The notes below the pieces were generated by a model, which saw only the letters and a program-made list of their open reading frames with translations, was not told the origin of the DNA and did no database searches. From assembly GCF_004364935.1 (NCBI RefSeq), contig NZ_SOBT01000008.1, positions 496,001 through 560,000 on the forward strand: a DNA stretch of 64,000 bases, read 5' to 3'. The position numbers and the translations under genes were made by a program. Below, piece after piece: positions 54,531 through 63,844 of the stretch. The DNA is from Panacagrimonas perspica. GTDB lineage: Bacteria; Pseudomonadota; Gammaproteobacteria; Nevskiales; Nevskiaceae. The first letter of the stretch is position 1. Each line of letters opens with the position of its first letter.

Positions 54531-57103
54531 GCGCCGCTGCGGGACGCATGGAGCGCGTCGTCGACGGCTTTGCCCGGCGACTGGTCGCGTGGCGTCATCC
54601 GCTGTCGGTACTGTTCTTCGCGATGACGGTGTTCTTCGGCTGGAGCGCCACGCGCGTGCAGCTCGATCCGGGATTCCTGAAACTGATCCCCATCGAGCAT
54701 CCGTACATGCGCACGATGATGGATTACATGCGCGATTTCTCCGGCGCGAACACCTTGCTGGTCAACGTGCGCTGGAAGGGCGAGGGCGAGATCTATAACA
54801 AGCCCTTCATGGATGCGCTGCAGAAGACCACCGACGAGGTGTTCTTCATTCCCGGCATCAATCGCACGAAGGTCTCGTCGATCTTCACGCCGAGCACGTA
54901 CTACATCGAGATCACCGAGGACGGCTTCAACGGCGCGCCGGTGGTGCCGCCGCGCTACTCCGGCCAGCCCGAGGAACTCGAGGAGATCCGCAAGAACGTG
55001 CGGCTGTCCGGACAGATCGGCCTGCTGGTGGCCAATGACCTGAAGGCCGCGATGATCCGCGCGGATCTGCAGGACTACGATCCGAGCAAGGGGCAGGAAG
55101 GCCAGCGTGTCGACTACTGGGAAGTCCAGGCGCGGCTGTCGGAGATTCGCGGCCGCTTCGAGAATCCGAACAAGTATGTCTACAAGATGAAAGCGGACAG
55201 CGGGCCGTTCAAGGCCGGCGAAACCGTGCTGGAGGGCTTCGTCGATTACGGTCCGCTGCTGCGCTTCAACAGCTTCAAGGTGCTCAAGACCGCCGAGGGC
55301 GCCGACGGTGCCGAGAGCTACACGCTCAGGGGCGACGAGCTCGACGTCGAGATCGTGAAGAATCCGGAATTCAACCCGGACATCGAGGTCAACGTCATCG
55401 GGTTCGCGCGTTTGCTGGGCGACGTGATCATGGGGCTGCTCGGCGTGTTCGCGTTCTTCGCGCTCGCCTTCGTGATCACCTTGGCACTGCTGTTCGGCTA
55501 CACGCGCTCGCTCAAGCTCACGCTGGTGGCAATGGTCGTGGCGCTGCTGCCGGTGCTGTGGCTGGTCGGCATCCTGCCGATGATCGGCTTCGGTGTGGAT
55601 CCGATGTCGATCCTGGTGCCCTTCCTGATCTTCTCGATCGGCGTGTCGCACGCGGTGCAGATGACCAACGCCTGGCGCCAGGAAGTGGTGGCGGGTGCCA
55701 GCGCCAACGATGCGTCGCGCGCGGCGTTCTCGAAGCTGTTCATTCCGGGTGCCGTGGCGCTGCTGACCAATGCGCTGGGCTTCGCGGTGATCATGTTCAT
55801 CGACATCCCGATCGTGAAGGAGCTGGGCATCACGGCCTGCCTGGGCGTGCTGCTGATGATCGTCACGAACAAGATGATCCTGCCGATCTGCCTGACGCAC
55901 GTGAAGCTGGAGGACTACTGCCGCCGGCACTCGCTGAAGCCGGAATCGGCGCTGATGGTGGCGATCTGGCGCGGGATTGCGCGCTGCGCCGAACCGCGCA
56001 TCGCGGTCGGCATCTTCGCTGTGACGCTGGCGCTGCTCGCGGGCTCCGCCGTGATGTCGCGCAACCTGGTGATCGGCGACTCCGGCGACGGCGTGCCGGA
56101 ACTGCACGCCGACTCCCGCTACAACCGCGACAACCGCCAGATCGCGAAGAGCTACGACATCGGGACCGATGTGCTGACGGTGATCGTCGAAGCCAAGGAG
56201 TTCGAAGGCGAGTCCTGCCTGCACTACGACGTCATCAGCACGATCGACAAGTTCGAGCTCTACCTGCGTGGGGTCCATGGTGTGCAGTCGGTGCTCAGCG
56301 TGGCCGGCATCGGCCGCCTGATCATCTCGGCGTTCAGCGAAGGCAATCCACGCTGGCGCGCGCTGCCTCGTTCGCAGGCGGGCTTGTCGGCCGGATCCAA
56401 GGCCTTCGATCCCAACCTGGGTTTCAACAACGAGGGCTGCAAGGCGATCCAGGTCCTGATCTTCACCAGAGGCCACGACGGGCAGACCGTCGCTCACGTC
56501 ATCGCCGAGATCAAGCGCTTCATCGCGGACCATCCGGTGCAGGGCGTCAACATGCGCCTGGCCTCCGGCAACGTCGGCGTGATGGCGGCCACCAACGAGG
56601 CGGTGGCCGAGGCCGAGGAGACGATGCTGCTGGCGATCTTCGGCGCGCTGGCCGTGCTGTGCCTGCTGACGTTCCGCTCGCTCAAGGCGACGCTGTGCGT
56701 GCTGGTGCCGCTGACGATCGTGTCGATCTTCTGCAACGCGCTGATGGCGCTGCTCGGCATCGGCCTGAAGGTGGCGACCTTGCCGGTGATCGCGCTGGGT
56801 GTGGGCGTCGGCGTGGACTACGGCATCTATCTATTCGAGCGCATCCAGCACGACATGCGCGACGGCCGCAACTTCCAGGACGCCTTCTACGAGGCGATGC
56901 GCACGCGCGGGACGGCGGCGGTGTTCACGGCGATCACGATGTCGGTGGCGGTCGGAACGTGGACGCTGTCGGCGCTGAAGTTCCAGGGCGACATGGGTCT
57001 GCTGCTCTCCTTCATGTTCCTGGTGAACATGATCGGCGCCGTGTGCCTGTTGCCGGCACTGGGGGCGTGGTTCTTCAAGGCATCGGCCAAGGCGGCGGCT
57101 TGA
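54527..57103 (+). CDS. MMPL/RND-family transporter
   Basis: An 858-residue membrane protein with the RND-type plan: one N-terminal helix, a large periplasmic loop (about 50-270), a block of five helices (DVIMGLLGVFAFFALAFVITLALL onward), a second loop, and a second block (LLAIFGALAVLCLLTF, LPVIALGVGVGVDYGIYLFE). The GVGVDYGIYLFER segment is the conserved proton-relay region of the MMPL/HpnN family, which moves hydrophobic molecules. No membrane-fusion or outer-membrane partner is encoded here. Next to the steroid island it may move steroid or envelope lipids; this is inferred. Confidence 0.88.
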   Translation: MSAAAGRMERVVDGFARRLVAWRHPLSVLFFAMTVFFGWSATRVQLDPGFLKLIPIEHPYMRTMMDYMRDFSGANTLLVNVRWKGEGEIYNKPFMDALQKTTDEVFFIPGINRTKVSSIFTPSTYYIEITEDGFNGAPVVPPRYSGQPEELEEIRKNVRLSGQIGLLVANDLKAAMIRADLQDYDPSKGQEGQRVDYWEVQARLSEIRGRFENPNKYVYKMKADSGPFKAGETVLEGFVDYGPLLRFNSFKVLKTAEGADGAESYTLRGDELDVEIVKNPEFNPDIEVNVIGFARLLGDVIMGLLGVFAFFALAFVITLALLFGYTRSLKLTLVAMVVALLPVLWLVGILPMIGFGVDPMSILVPFLIFSIGVSHAVQMTNAWRQEVVAGASANDASRAAFSKLFIPGAVALLTNALGFAVIMFIDIPIVKELGITACLGVLLMIVTNKMILPICLTHVKLEDYCRRHSLKPESALMVAIWRGIARCAEPRIAVGIFAVTLALLAGSAVMSRNLVIGDSGDGVPELHADSRYNRDNRQIAKSYDIGTDVLTVIVEAKEFEGESCLHYDVISTIDKFELYLRGVHGVQSVLSVAGIGRLIISAFSEGNPRWRALPRSQAGLSAGSKAFDPNLGFNNEGCKAIQVLIFTRGHDGQTVAHVIAEIKRFIADHPVQGVNMRLASGNVGVMAATNEAVAEAEETMLLAIFGALAVLCLLTFRSLKATLCVLVPLTIVSIFCNALMALLGIGLKVATLPVIALGVGVGVDYGIYLFERIQHDMRDGRNFQDAFYEAMRTRGTAAVFTAITMSVAVGTWTLSALKFQGDMGLLLSFMFLVNMIGAVCLLPALGAWFFKASAKAAA

Positions 57104-57109
57104 TCCCGT

Positions 57110-57179
57110 CGTAGCCCGGACGAAGTCCGGGATCCTGCTTCGTCGAGCCGCAAGAACCCCGGACTTCGTCCGGGCTACG
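57110..57179. repeat. Family A REPIN (CGAAG subtype) between convergent genes
   Basis: Perfect 22-base arms at 57110-57131 and 57158-57179 with GTAG outermost. It lies between the MMPL gene and the convergent corB gene. Confidence 0.92.
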
Positions 57180-57188
57180 GTGACCCTC

Positions 57189-58484
57189 TCAGCCTGCCTT
57201 CTTCTTTTTCTTCTCGGTCATCTTCGCAGGCGGCCGCACGCGCGTGGCGCGCACCGCGTTCGAGCGCGTCTCGGTGATCTCGAACAGGTACCCCCCGATC
57301 TCGACCTGGCGTCCGGCCTGCGGGATGTTCTCGAGCTTCTCGAGCAGCAGGCCGTTGACGGTCTTCGGGCCGTCGGTGGGCAGCTTCCATCCCAGCGATC
57401 GGTTGAGGCTGCGGAGCGTCACCGAGCCGGACATCCGGTAGCTGCCGTCCGGATCCGCATAGACGTTCTTGATGCGGGTGGCCGGGTCGGAGGTGAACTC
57501 GCCCACCACTTCTTCGAGGATGTCTTCCAGCGTCACCAGGCCCTGGATGTCGCCGTACTCGTCGACGACGAAGCCGATGCGGCGCTTCTGGTTCTGGAAG
57601 TTCAGCAACTGCTGGTTGAGTGGCGTGCCTTCCGGGATGAAGTAGGGCTCCTTGGCGAGCTCGATCAGCGATTTCGTATCGAGCTTGTTGTCGGCCAGCA
57701 TCGGCATCAGGCGCCGCACGTGGATGACGCCCACGAGTTCGTCGATCGACCCGCTGAACAGCGGCAGCCGCGTGTGCTGCGTCGAGATGATCTGCTCCCG
57801 GATCTGTTCCCAGGACAGCGACACGTCGACGCCCACGATCTCGTTGCGCGGGACCATGATGTCCTCGACGGTGCCCTTCTCGAGATCGAGGATCGACAGC
57901 AGCATGCGTTGATGGCGCTGCGGAATCATCGCGCCGGCCTCGGCCACGACGGTGCGCAGCTCCTCGGTCGACAGGCTGTGCTGCGCCGCTTCCTCGGGAC
58001 TGACGCCGAGCAGGCGGATCATGCGGTTGCCGACGAAGTTGACGATGTCGATCAGCCAGCCGAACAGCTTGAGGATCGGCCAGTAGACGAAGGCGGCCGG
58101 AAGAGCCAGGCGCTCCGGGTTGAGGGCGCCCAGTGTCTTGGGCATCGACTCCGAGAAGATGAAGATCAGCAGCGCGGTGCCGATCGTCGCCACCAGAATG
58201 GCGGATTCGGGATTGCCGAGCGTGCGCTGCGCGATGGCCAGCAGCAGCATCGGGATCAGCGCCTGCGCGATGTTGTTGAGCAGCAGGATCAGGCCGATCA
58301 GGCGATCGGGCCGCTCGAGCAGCTGCTGGGCCATCCGGGCGCTGCGTTGGCCCTTCTGCGCACGCGTCTTGAGCCGGTAGCGGTTGATCGACATCAAGCT
58401 CGTTTCCGAGCCTGAGAAGAATCCCGAGGTCAGGATGCAGATCACCAGAACGGTGATCAGGATAGGCAGCGGGATGGTTTCCAA
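57189..58484 (-). CDS. corB: CorB/YfjD-like membrane protein (HlyC/CorC family)
   Basis: A 431-residue protein of the CNNM/CorB group. The N-terminal DUF21 domain has about four helices (LPILITVLVICILTSGFFSGSE ...), followed by paired CBS domains (TVEDIMVPRNEIVGVDVS; IDELVGVIHVRRLM) and a C-terminal CorC/HlyC domain (GFVVDEYGDIQGLVTLEDILEEVVGE). Members are linked to magnesium and cobalt efflux. It stands next to ypjD, and ffh is close by, an order also known from E. coli. The tail KKKKKAG is very basic. Confidence 0.92.
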   Translation of the reverse strand: METIPLPILITVLVICILTSGFFSGSETSLMSINRYRLKTRAQKGQRSARMAQQLLERPDRLIGLILLLNNIAQALIPMLLLAIAQRTLGNPESAILVATIGTALLIFIFSESMPKTLGALNPERLALPAAFVYWPILKLFGWLIDIVNFVGNRMIRLLGVSPEEAAQHSLSTEELRTVVAEAGAMIPQRHQRMLLSILDLEKGTVEDIMVPRNEIVGVDVSLSWEQIREQIISTQHTRLPLFSGSIDELVGVIHVRRLMPMLADNKLDTKSLIELAKEPYFIPEGTPLNQQLLNFQNQKRRIGFVVDEYGDIQGLVTLEDILEEVVGEFTSDPATRIKNVYADPDGSYRMSGSVTLRSLNRSLGWKLPTDGPKTVNGLLLEKLENIPQAGRQVEIGGYLFEITETRSNAVRATRVRPPAKMTEKKKKKAG

Positions 58485-58570
58485 AAAGCGTGGGAATCCG
58501 ACGGGCGTAGAACCCGGTAGTTACTGAATGAGGACTGAAGATGTCAACCGGGCGGGCATAAGGTTTATCG

Positions 58571-59356
58571 TCAAACCCAATGTTTCCCAAAGATTTGTTC
58601 GAGAATTAGCTTGCTGCCGAAGTAGGCCAGGATCAGCGTTACGTAGCCCGCGAGCGCCCACCGGATGGCGGTCCGGCCGCGCCATCCGTGACGCCAGCGA
58701 CCCCACAGCAGCGTCCCGAAGATCAACCATGCGGTGATCGACAGGATCGTCTTGTGAGCCAGGTGCTGGGCCATCCAGTCGTGCACGAACCACAGGCCTG
58801 ACAGCAGCGTCAGGCTGAGCAGGCCAAAGCCCACTGCGATCAGCTGGAACAGCACGCGCTCCATCGTCTGGAGTGCGGGCATGCGGCCGCCGGCGGGTGC
58901 CACCCGATGCCGATGCAGCAGGCGATCCTGTACGGCGAGCGCCACCGATTGCACGGCCGCCAGGGTCAGCAGGCCGGCGGAGAGCAGTGACATCAGCACA
59001 TGGACGCTGACCTGCCATTCGCTGACCTGGACGGTGCTGACCGGCGAGGGGACCAGCGTCGCCCAGATCGCGAAGAGCCCGGCGAGCGGATAGACCGCGA
59101 CGCCGTTGATGGCGATCGGCTCGCGGAACGAGAAGAGCCAGAGCAGCAGGGCCGACTGCCATGCGAACAGCGAGGCCGCTTCGGTGACACCGATGCGCAG
59201 ATTCCCTTCGTGGATCAGGCTGAGTGCCAGGGCGCCGAAGTGCAGCAGGATTCCGATCGGAACGAGCCAGGCCGGCCGGCCGTTCCAGTTCCATTGCGCG
59301 TAAGCCGCCGCGAAGTACGCGGCAAGGCTCAGGGTGGACAGGCTCAGGGCGATCAT
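58571..59356 (-). CDS. ypjD: YpjD/CcsA-type inner-membrane protein (cytochrome c assembly family)
   Basis: A membrane protein of about 261 residues with eight likely helices and the conserved Trp and His region of the cytochrome c assembly family (GLWFVHDWMAQHLAHKTILSITAWLIFG), like E. coli YpjD. Its molecular role is unclear; family members bind or handle heme, and the locus is linked to cation homeostasis. It lies 86 bases downstream-side of corB on the same strand. ATG 59356 starts at the first helix; ATG 59377 is an alternative. Confidence 0.88.
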   Translation of the reverse strand: MIALSLSTLSLAAYFAAAYAQWNWNGRPAWLVPIGILLHFGALALSLIHEGNLRIGVTEAASLFAWQSALLLWLFSFREPIAINGVAVYPLAGLFAIWATLVPSPVSTVQVSEWQVSVHVLMSLLSAGLLTLAAVQSVALAVQDRLLHRHRVAPAGGRMPALQTMERVLFQLIAVGFGLLSLTLLSGLWFVHDWMAQHLAHKTILSITAWLIFGTLLWGRWRHGWRGRTAIRWALAGYVTLILAYFGSKLILEQIFGKHWV

Positions 59357-59496
59357 GGATGTGCTGGAGAATACCATCCGCGCCGCTGCTGACCCTGAGC
59401 CATCGTGTCGCGCACGTGCTGGGCGGCGGGTCACAGTTGCGCGCCAGGAGTGGCCCGGATCGCGTGCTAGCATCGGGTGGGCATCGTGAGAGCACC

Positions 59497-60264
59497 ATGC
59501 GGATAAGAGTGCTGGGTTGCAGTGGTGGCGTCGGGCCGGACCTGCGGACCACCAGTCTGCTGCTCGATGGAGAGGTCTTGATCGATGCCGGAACCGGTGT
59601 CGGTGATCTGTCCCTGCCCGAGATGCGCCTGATCTCCCGCGTCTTCCTGACGCACGCGCATCTCGATCACGTGTGCGGCCTGGCGTTCATGGCCGACAAC
59701 CTGTTTGGCGAGGTTTCGCAGCCGATCCAGGTCACGGCAATCCGCCAGACCATCGCCACCATTCGCCATCACCTGTTCAACTGGCAGCTGTGGCCGGACT
59801 TTTCGTCGCTGCCGACGACGCAGGATCCGCTGATCGTCTTTCGTGAGTCGCCTGTCGGCGACCTCCATGACCTGGGAGGCGGACGCAGCATCCAGTCGTT
59901 CGGTGTCCTGCACACGATCCCGGCCGTCGGTTACGTGCTGAAGTCGCAGACCGGAGTGTTCGCGTTCACCGGGGATACCGGTGCCTGTGAACCGATGTGG
60001 GACGTCCTCAACAGCCTGCCGCGGCTGGACAAGCTGATGGTCGATGTCGCGTTTCCGGATGCGCAGGCCGAGCTGGGCGTGATCTCCCGGCACTACACCC
60101 CCACGCTGCTGAGCCGCGACCTCGGCCGGCTGCGGCATCGCCCGCAGCTGCTGCTGACGCACGGCAAGCCGGGCTGCGAAGAGGTGCTGCAGGCCGAGTG
60201 CGCCCGCGCTTTCGAGGGCTGGGACTACCGGCATCTGAAGCGGGGCGATCTCATCGAGGTCTGA
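59497..60264 (+). CDS. MBL-fold metallohydrolase, cyclic-nucleotide-phosphodiesterase-like
   Basis: A 255-residue metallo-beta-lactamase fold protein. The zinc motif is LTHAHLDHVCGL (HxHxDH), further ligands are near GVLHTIPAVG, FTGDTGACEPMW and the late LLTHGKP. The chain resembles class II 3',5'-cyclic-nucleotide phosphodiesterases, so a phosphodiester substrate is likely, but the specific one is not known. It is divergent from ypjD and sits between ypjD and ffh, which are neighbours in many other genomes. Confidence 0.85.
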   Translation: MRIRVLGCSGGVGPDLRTTSLLLDGEVLIDAGTGVGDLSLPEMRLISRVFLTHAHLDHVCGLAFMADNLFGEVSQPIQVTAIRQTIATIRHHLFNWQLWPDFSSLPTTQDPLIVFRESPVGDLHDLGGGRSIQSFGVLHTIPAVGYVLKSQTGVFAFTGDTGACEPMWDVLNSLPRLDKLMVDVAFPDAQAELGVISRHYTPTLLSRDLGRLRHRPQLLLTHGKPGCEEVLQAECARAFEGWDYRHLKRGDLIEV

Positions 60265-60409
60265 GCAGGAGCCGGTGCGCCGCCGTAGCCGGGGGGCCTC
60301 GCGGGCACCCGTCCGACGATCCTGGACGTCGTCCGGGCGGCCGGCCAGCTAGGTTCGCGACGCCGCGCCACGTAAGCTTGCGGTCTGTCCTTTTCTGCTT
60401 TGAAGATCC

Positions 60410-61774
60410 ATGTTTGAGTCCCTGACACAACGCCTGACCCGCACGCTCGATTCGATCCGCGGGCAGGGACGTCTCACCGAAGACCAGATCAATACCGCTG
60501 CGCGCGAATTGCGCATGGCGCTGCTGGAAGCCGACGTCGCGCTTCCGGTCATCAAGAGCTTCATCGACAAGCTCAAGGCCCGTGCCCTGGGCGCCGAGAT
60601 CACGCAATCGCTGACGCCGGGACAAGCCTTCCTGCGCGTCGTGCAGCACGAGCTGACCGAGGCTCTGGGCGGGACCAGCGAGCCGCTGAACCTTCGCGCT
60701 CAGCCGCCGGTGGTCATCCTGATGGCCGGTCTGCAGGGTTCGGGCAAGACCACGACGACCGCCAAGCTCGCGCGCCGCTTGAAGGAGGACGACAAGAAGA
60801 GCGTCGTCGTCGTCTCCTGCGACGTCTATCGACCGGCGGCCATCGAACAGCTTCGCATCGTCGCCACCGGCGTCGGGGTGGACGTGTTTCCGTCCGCGGT
60901 CGGACAGGATCCCATCCAGATCGCGAAGGACGCGCTGGCGTATGCCAGGAAGCAGTTCGCCGACGTCCTGATCGTCGATACCGCCGGCCGCACGACGGTC
61001 GACCAGGAAATGATGGCGGAGATCGCCGCCCTGCACGCGGCGGTGCAGCCGACCGAGACCCTGTTCGTCGTCGATAGCATGACCGGCCAGGACGCGGCGA
61101 ACACGGCCAAGGCGTTTGCCGATGTGCTGCCGCTGACCGGCGTCGTGCTGACCAAGGTCGACGGCGATTCCCGCGGGGGCGCTGCGCTGTCCGTACGTAC
61201 CGTCACCGGCCGGCCGATCAAGTTCCTCGGGGTCGGCGAGAAGACCGACAAGCTCGAGGTCTTCCACCCGGATCGCATCGCCAACCGCATCATCGGTCAG
61301 GGCGACGTCCTGACCTTGATCGAAGAGACCACCAAGAAGGTCGACGCCGAACAGGCGCAGAAGCTCGCCAAGAAGCTGACGTCGAAGAAGGGTTTCGACC
61401 TCGCTGATTTTCGCGAGCAGATGCAGCAGATGCAGAGCATGGGCAGCCTCGAATCGATTCTCGAGAAGTTGCCGGGCGGGGCGCAGATGCAGGCCCAGCT
61501 CAAGAACGTGAACGCGGAGAAGGAAATCCGCCGCACGGTGGCGATCATCAATTCGATGACGCCGCAGGAGCGAAAATTCCCCGACCTGATCAAGGCGTCA
61601 CGCAAGCGCCGCATCGCGACCGGCAGCGGTGTCGAGGTTCAGGAAGTCAACAAGATGCTGCGCCAGTTCGAGACTTCGCGCGATCTGATGAAGAAGATGG
61701 CGGGCGGCGGCATGGCGAAGATGCTGCGCCGTCTCGGCGGAAAGCTGCCGCCGGGAATGATGCCGCCGCGCTAA
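60410..61774 (+). CDS. ffh: Signal recognition particle protein Ffh
   Basis: A 454-residue SRP54 GTPase that binds 4.5S RNA and signal sequences to target membrane proteins. It has the N domain, then the G domain with GLQGSGKTTTTAKLA (P-loop), DTAGRTTVDQEM and TKVDGDSRGGAAL, and the Met-rich M domain (FREQMQQMQSMGSLESILEKLPG ... KKMAGGGMAKML). It begins at ATG 60410. Upstream at 60283-60340 a degenerate GTAGCC...GTCCGGGC pair may be an eroded REP. A REPIN follows. Confidence 0.97.
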   Translation: MFESLTQRLTRTLDSIRGQGRLTEDQINTAARELRMALLEADVALPVIKSFIDKLKARALGAEITQSLTPGQAFLRVVQHELTEALGGTSEPLNLRAQPPVVILMAGLQGSGKTTTTAKLARRLKEDDKKSVVVVSCDVYRPAAIEQLRIVATGVGVDVFPSAVGQDPIQIAKDALAYARKQFADVLIVDTAGRTTVDQEMMAEIAALHAAVQPTETLFVVDSMTGQDAANTAKAFADVLPLTGVVLTKVDGDSRGGAALSVRTVTGRPIKFLGVGEKTDKLEVFHPDRIANRIIGQGDVLTLIEETTKKVDAEQAQKLAKKLTSKKGFDLADFREQMQQMQSMGSLESILEKLPGGAQMQAQLKNVNAEKEIRRTVAIINSMTPQERKFPDLIKASRKRRIATGSGVEVQEVNKMLRQFETSRDLMKKMAGGGMAKMLRRLGGKLPPGMMPPR

Positions 61775-61776
61775 CG

Positions 61777-61871
61777 CGTAGCCCGGACGAAGTCCGGGAT
61801 TACTCTCGACTTGAAGAAAAGCCCCGGACTTCGTCCGGGCTACTCGGCCCGTAACCCGGGTGAAACCCGGG
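61777..61871. repeat. Family A REPIN plus an extra half REP
   Basis: The CGAAG-subtype arms are 61777-61798 and 61823-61843. A separate half element of the TGAAA subtype (GTAACCCGGGTGAAACCCGG) follows at 61851-61871. Both subtypes therefore lie side by side between convergent ffh and the FecR-domain gene. Confidence 0.88.
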
Positions 61872-61881
61872 ACCCGAGCGC

Positions 61882-62625
61882 TCAGTAATCGCGCATCGGC
61901 CCTTCGTAGTCGTTGCCGCTGAGCCCGAACGGAACCTCGCGGCCGACGATGGCCTCGATGGTCATCAGTTCGAGATCCGTGTGGTTCAGGAACGGTGCCG
62001 GCACGATGCGCTTGCCGGCGTCCGGTTCGGCCAGCACATAGCGCGGCGCGTCGTGGTGCGTGGCAACGATGTTTTCCGTCTGCGTGGGATCCTGTTCCGA
62101 CGTGATGTCGGTGTTGCCGTAGCAGGTGCAGAGATACGTCTTCTCGGGGTCGGCTTCGGCGTACACGCCGGTGCCGCGAATGCCGATGGTGGCGATTGCC
62201 GTGCGCATCTGCGCGTGCTCGCCCTGGTTGCGCTTGCCGAACACGGTGAGGAGTTTTCCGCTGAGCAGGCGCATGCCGCGCACCAGCGCGGCCTTTCCTT
62301 CGAGCTCCAGCGACGTGCGCTCGCGCATGATGAACGCGGTGCCGCCGATGGCCGCGATCAGCAAGGCACCCTGCGCCGTCTCGATCTTGTCGGTCGGACC
62401 GATGCGGGTATTGCGCGTCGCCAGGCTGCCGTTCACGCGCACTGCCCCGCGCAATTCGAAGATCGACTGGCCTTCCGGCAGCTTTCGCGGAACGCGACCG
62501 AAAAGCTGTGCGAGCGCGGGCAGATTCCAACCCATGCCGCCGGCGAACAGACCGAGCGACATCGCCTTGACGAGCAACGCGCGGCGGGCTTCGTCGAATT
62601 CTTCGGTTGAAATACGCTTGGACAT
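61882..62625 (-). CDS. Exported FecR-domain protein
   Basis: A 247-residue protein. The N-terminus (ARRALLVKAMSLGLFAGGMGW) looks like a signal or membrane segment, then a FecR domain (about 60-150: RGAVRVNGSLATRNTRIGPTDKIETAQGALLIAAIGGTAFIMRERTSLELEG; TAIATIGIRGTGVYAE). A CTCYG motif follows. Unlike anti-sigma FecR proteins it has no N-terminal anti-sigma helix bundle and no sigma gene beside it. It is divergent from an outer-membrane barrel gene, so a joint envelope role is possible. ATG 62625 gives MSKRISTEEF. Confidence 0.83.
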   Translation of the reverse strand: MSKRISTEEFDEARRALLVKAMSLGLFAGGMGWNLPALAQLFGRVPRKLPEGQSIFELRGAVRVNGSLATRNTRIGPTDKIETAQGALLIAAIGGTAFIMRERTSLELEGKAALVRGMRLLSGKLLTVFGKRNQGEHAQMRTAIATIGIRGTGVYAEADPEKTYLCTCYGNTDITSEQDPTQTENIVATHHDAPRYVLAEPDAGKRIVPAPFLNHTDLELMTIEAIVGREVPFGLSGNDYEGPMRDY

Positions 62626-62880
62626 GATGTGGAGATGTCGAGCCGTGGCTCTTTCGGAATTTGTCGCGAGCATACACGGCGTCTCGACATGCGCCGACGG
62701 CGCACACAGGAAACTGTGCGTGAGTTCGCTTTACAAGGATTCGTCGCGAAGACAAGAATTGCGGACGGCTGGCGAAACGGTTCGGTGCAGATCCCGAAAT
62801 GCCGCGTGGCCGCAATGAAGTGGATCGACCCCGAGGGCGCTGTCGTTCGCGAGCCTCCATCGAATTGGGAGACGCAGCGC

Positions 62881-63735
62881 GTGAAAGTTCCGGGACGCAG
62901 GATCCTGCTGGTGATCGGCCTTGCCAGTCTGATGTGCGAGTCGGCGCTGGCTGCGCCAGCGCGTGTGCGCATCAATGGCAGCGCCGGCATTGGTTACGAC
63001 AGCAACGTCGGCGCAGCGCAGGCCAACGACGACAAGTTCGACAGCGCGTTCTACTCGGCGTCGGTGGCGGCGGACTACGTCGTGCCGGTCGGCCAGCAGG
63101 TGTCGGTGACGTTGCGCGGGCAGTTGCAGGGCGACGCCTACGATCGCTTCGACGATCTTTCCAACGCTCGCCTGCTGGGCCTGGTCCGCGCCGCGTGGAA
63201 GCCCAACCCCGGCTTCTTCACGCCGACGTTCTCCGGATGGACGTCGATTGCGCGGCTGGAATACGGCAGCGAAATCCGCACCGGCAGCGAGTTTCGCGGC
63301 GGCGCGTTCGTATCACAGCAGCTCACCACCGCGATCTCGATGAGGCTCGAGGGCAAGGGCTTTCATCGCAAGGCGGACGGCCGCGTGTTCGACATGTCCG
63401 GCCAGTCGCTTGCGACGAGTCTGAACTGGTCGATGGCGCCCGCGGTGTCGACGCTGCTGGCCTTCGAATACCAGACGGGCGATGCGTTCTCGATGTCATC
63501 GGAAAATCCGCGGATCGCCGCCATCGCGGACGCCATCGAACCCGACGATGCTTTCGATGACCGGGTCGCGTACCGGCTGGACGCGCGTACGCGCATCGTG
63601 ACCGCCGGCGCGAACTGGCGCTTCGCGCCGGACTGGGCGCTTGATGCGCAGTTGCAGTCGATCAGCGTCGATGGAGATGGTGGCAATCAGTACGATCGCC
63701 TGATCGCCGTCGTCGGCCTGCTGGCGAGATTCTGA
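62881..63735 (+). CDS. Outer-membrane beta-barrel protein
   Basis: A 284-residue protein with a signal peptide (KVPGRRILLVIGLASLMCESALA, cleavage near ALA-APA). The mature part has alternating beta strands and Gly/aromatic turns (NGSAGIGYDSNVGAAQ, SVTLRGQLQGDAYDRF) and a C-terminal Phe (GLLARF) for barrel insertion. The GYDSNV start resembles surface-lipoprotein-assembly or TPR-linked barrels such as DUF560, but I cannot name the family with confidence. GTG 62881 follows GGGAG. The long frame upstream of it lacks a signal peptide and is probably untranslated. Confidence 0.75.
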   Translation: MKVPGRRILLVIGLASLMCESALAAPARVRINGSAGIGYDSNVGAAQANDDKFDSAFYSASVAADYVVPVGQQVSVTLRGQLQGDAYDRFDDLSNARLLGLVRAAWKPNPGFFTPTFSGWTSIARLEYGSEIRTGSEFRGGAFVSQQLTTAISMRLEGKGFHRKADGRVFDMSGQSLATSLNWSMAPAVSTLLAFEYQTGDAFSMSSENPRIAAIADAIEPDDAFDDRVAYRLDARTRIVTAGANWRFAPDWALDAQLQSISVDGDGGNQYDRLIAVVGLLARF

Positions 63736-63744
63736 AGTACACCG

Positions 63745-63813
63745 CGTAGCCCGGGTGAAACCCGGGGCTTCTCCCGTCCGACCGAGCAGGATCCCGGGTT
63801 TCACCCGGGCTAC
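63745..63813. repeat. Family A REPIN between convergent genes
   Basis: The arms are 63745-63767 and 63791-63813 with one mismatch at the inner end. It lies between the barrel protein gene and the convergent receptor gene. Confidence 0.9.
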
Positions 63814-63844
63814 GGTTGCGGCGGACTCAGAGGCTACGGCGGAC

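Noticed and set aside
60283-60340. Possible further REP element upstream of ffh
   Set aside because: Only fragments of the GTAGCC and GTCCGGGC ends remain and the arms do not pair well, so it is noted but not counted as a copy.
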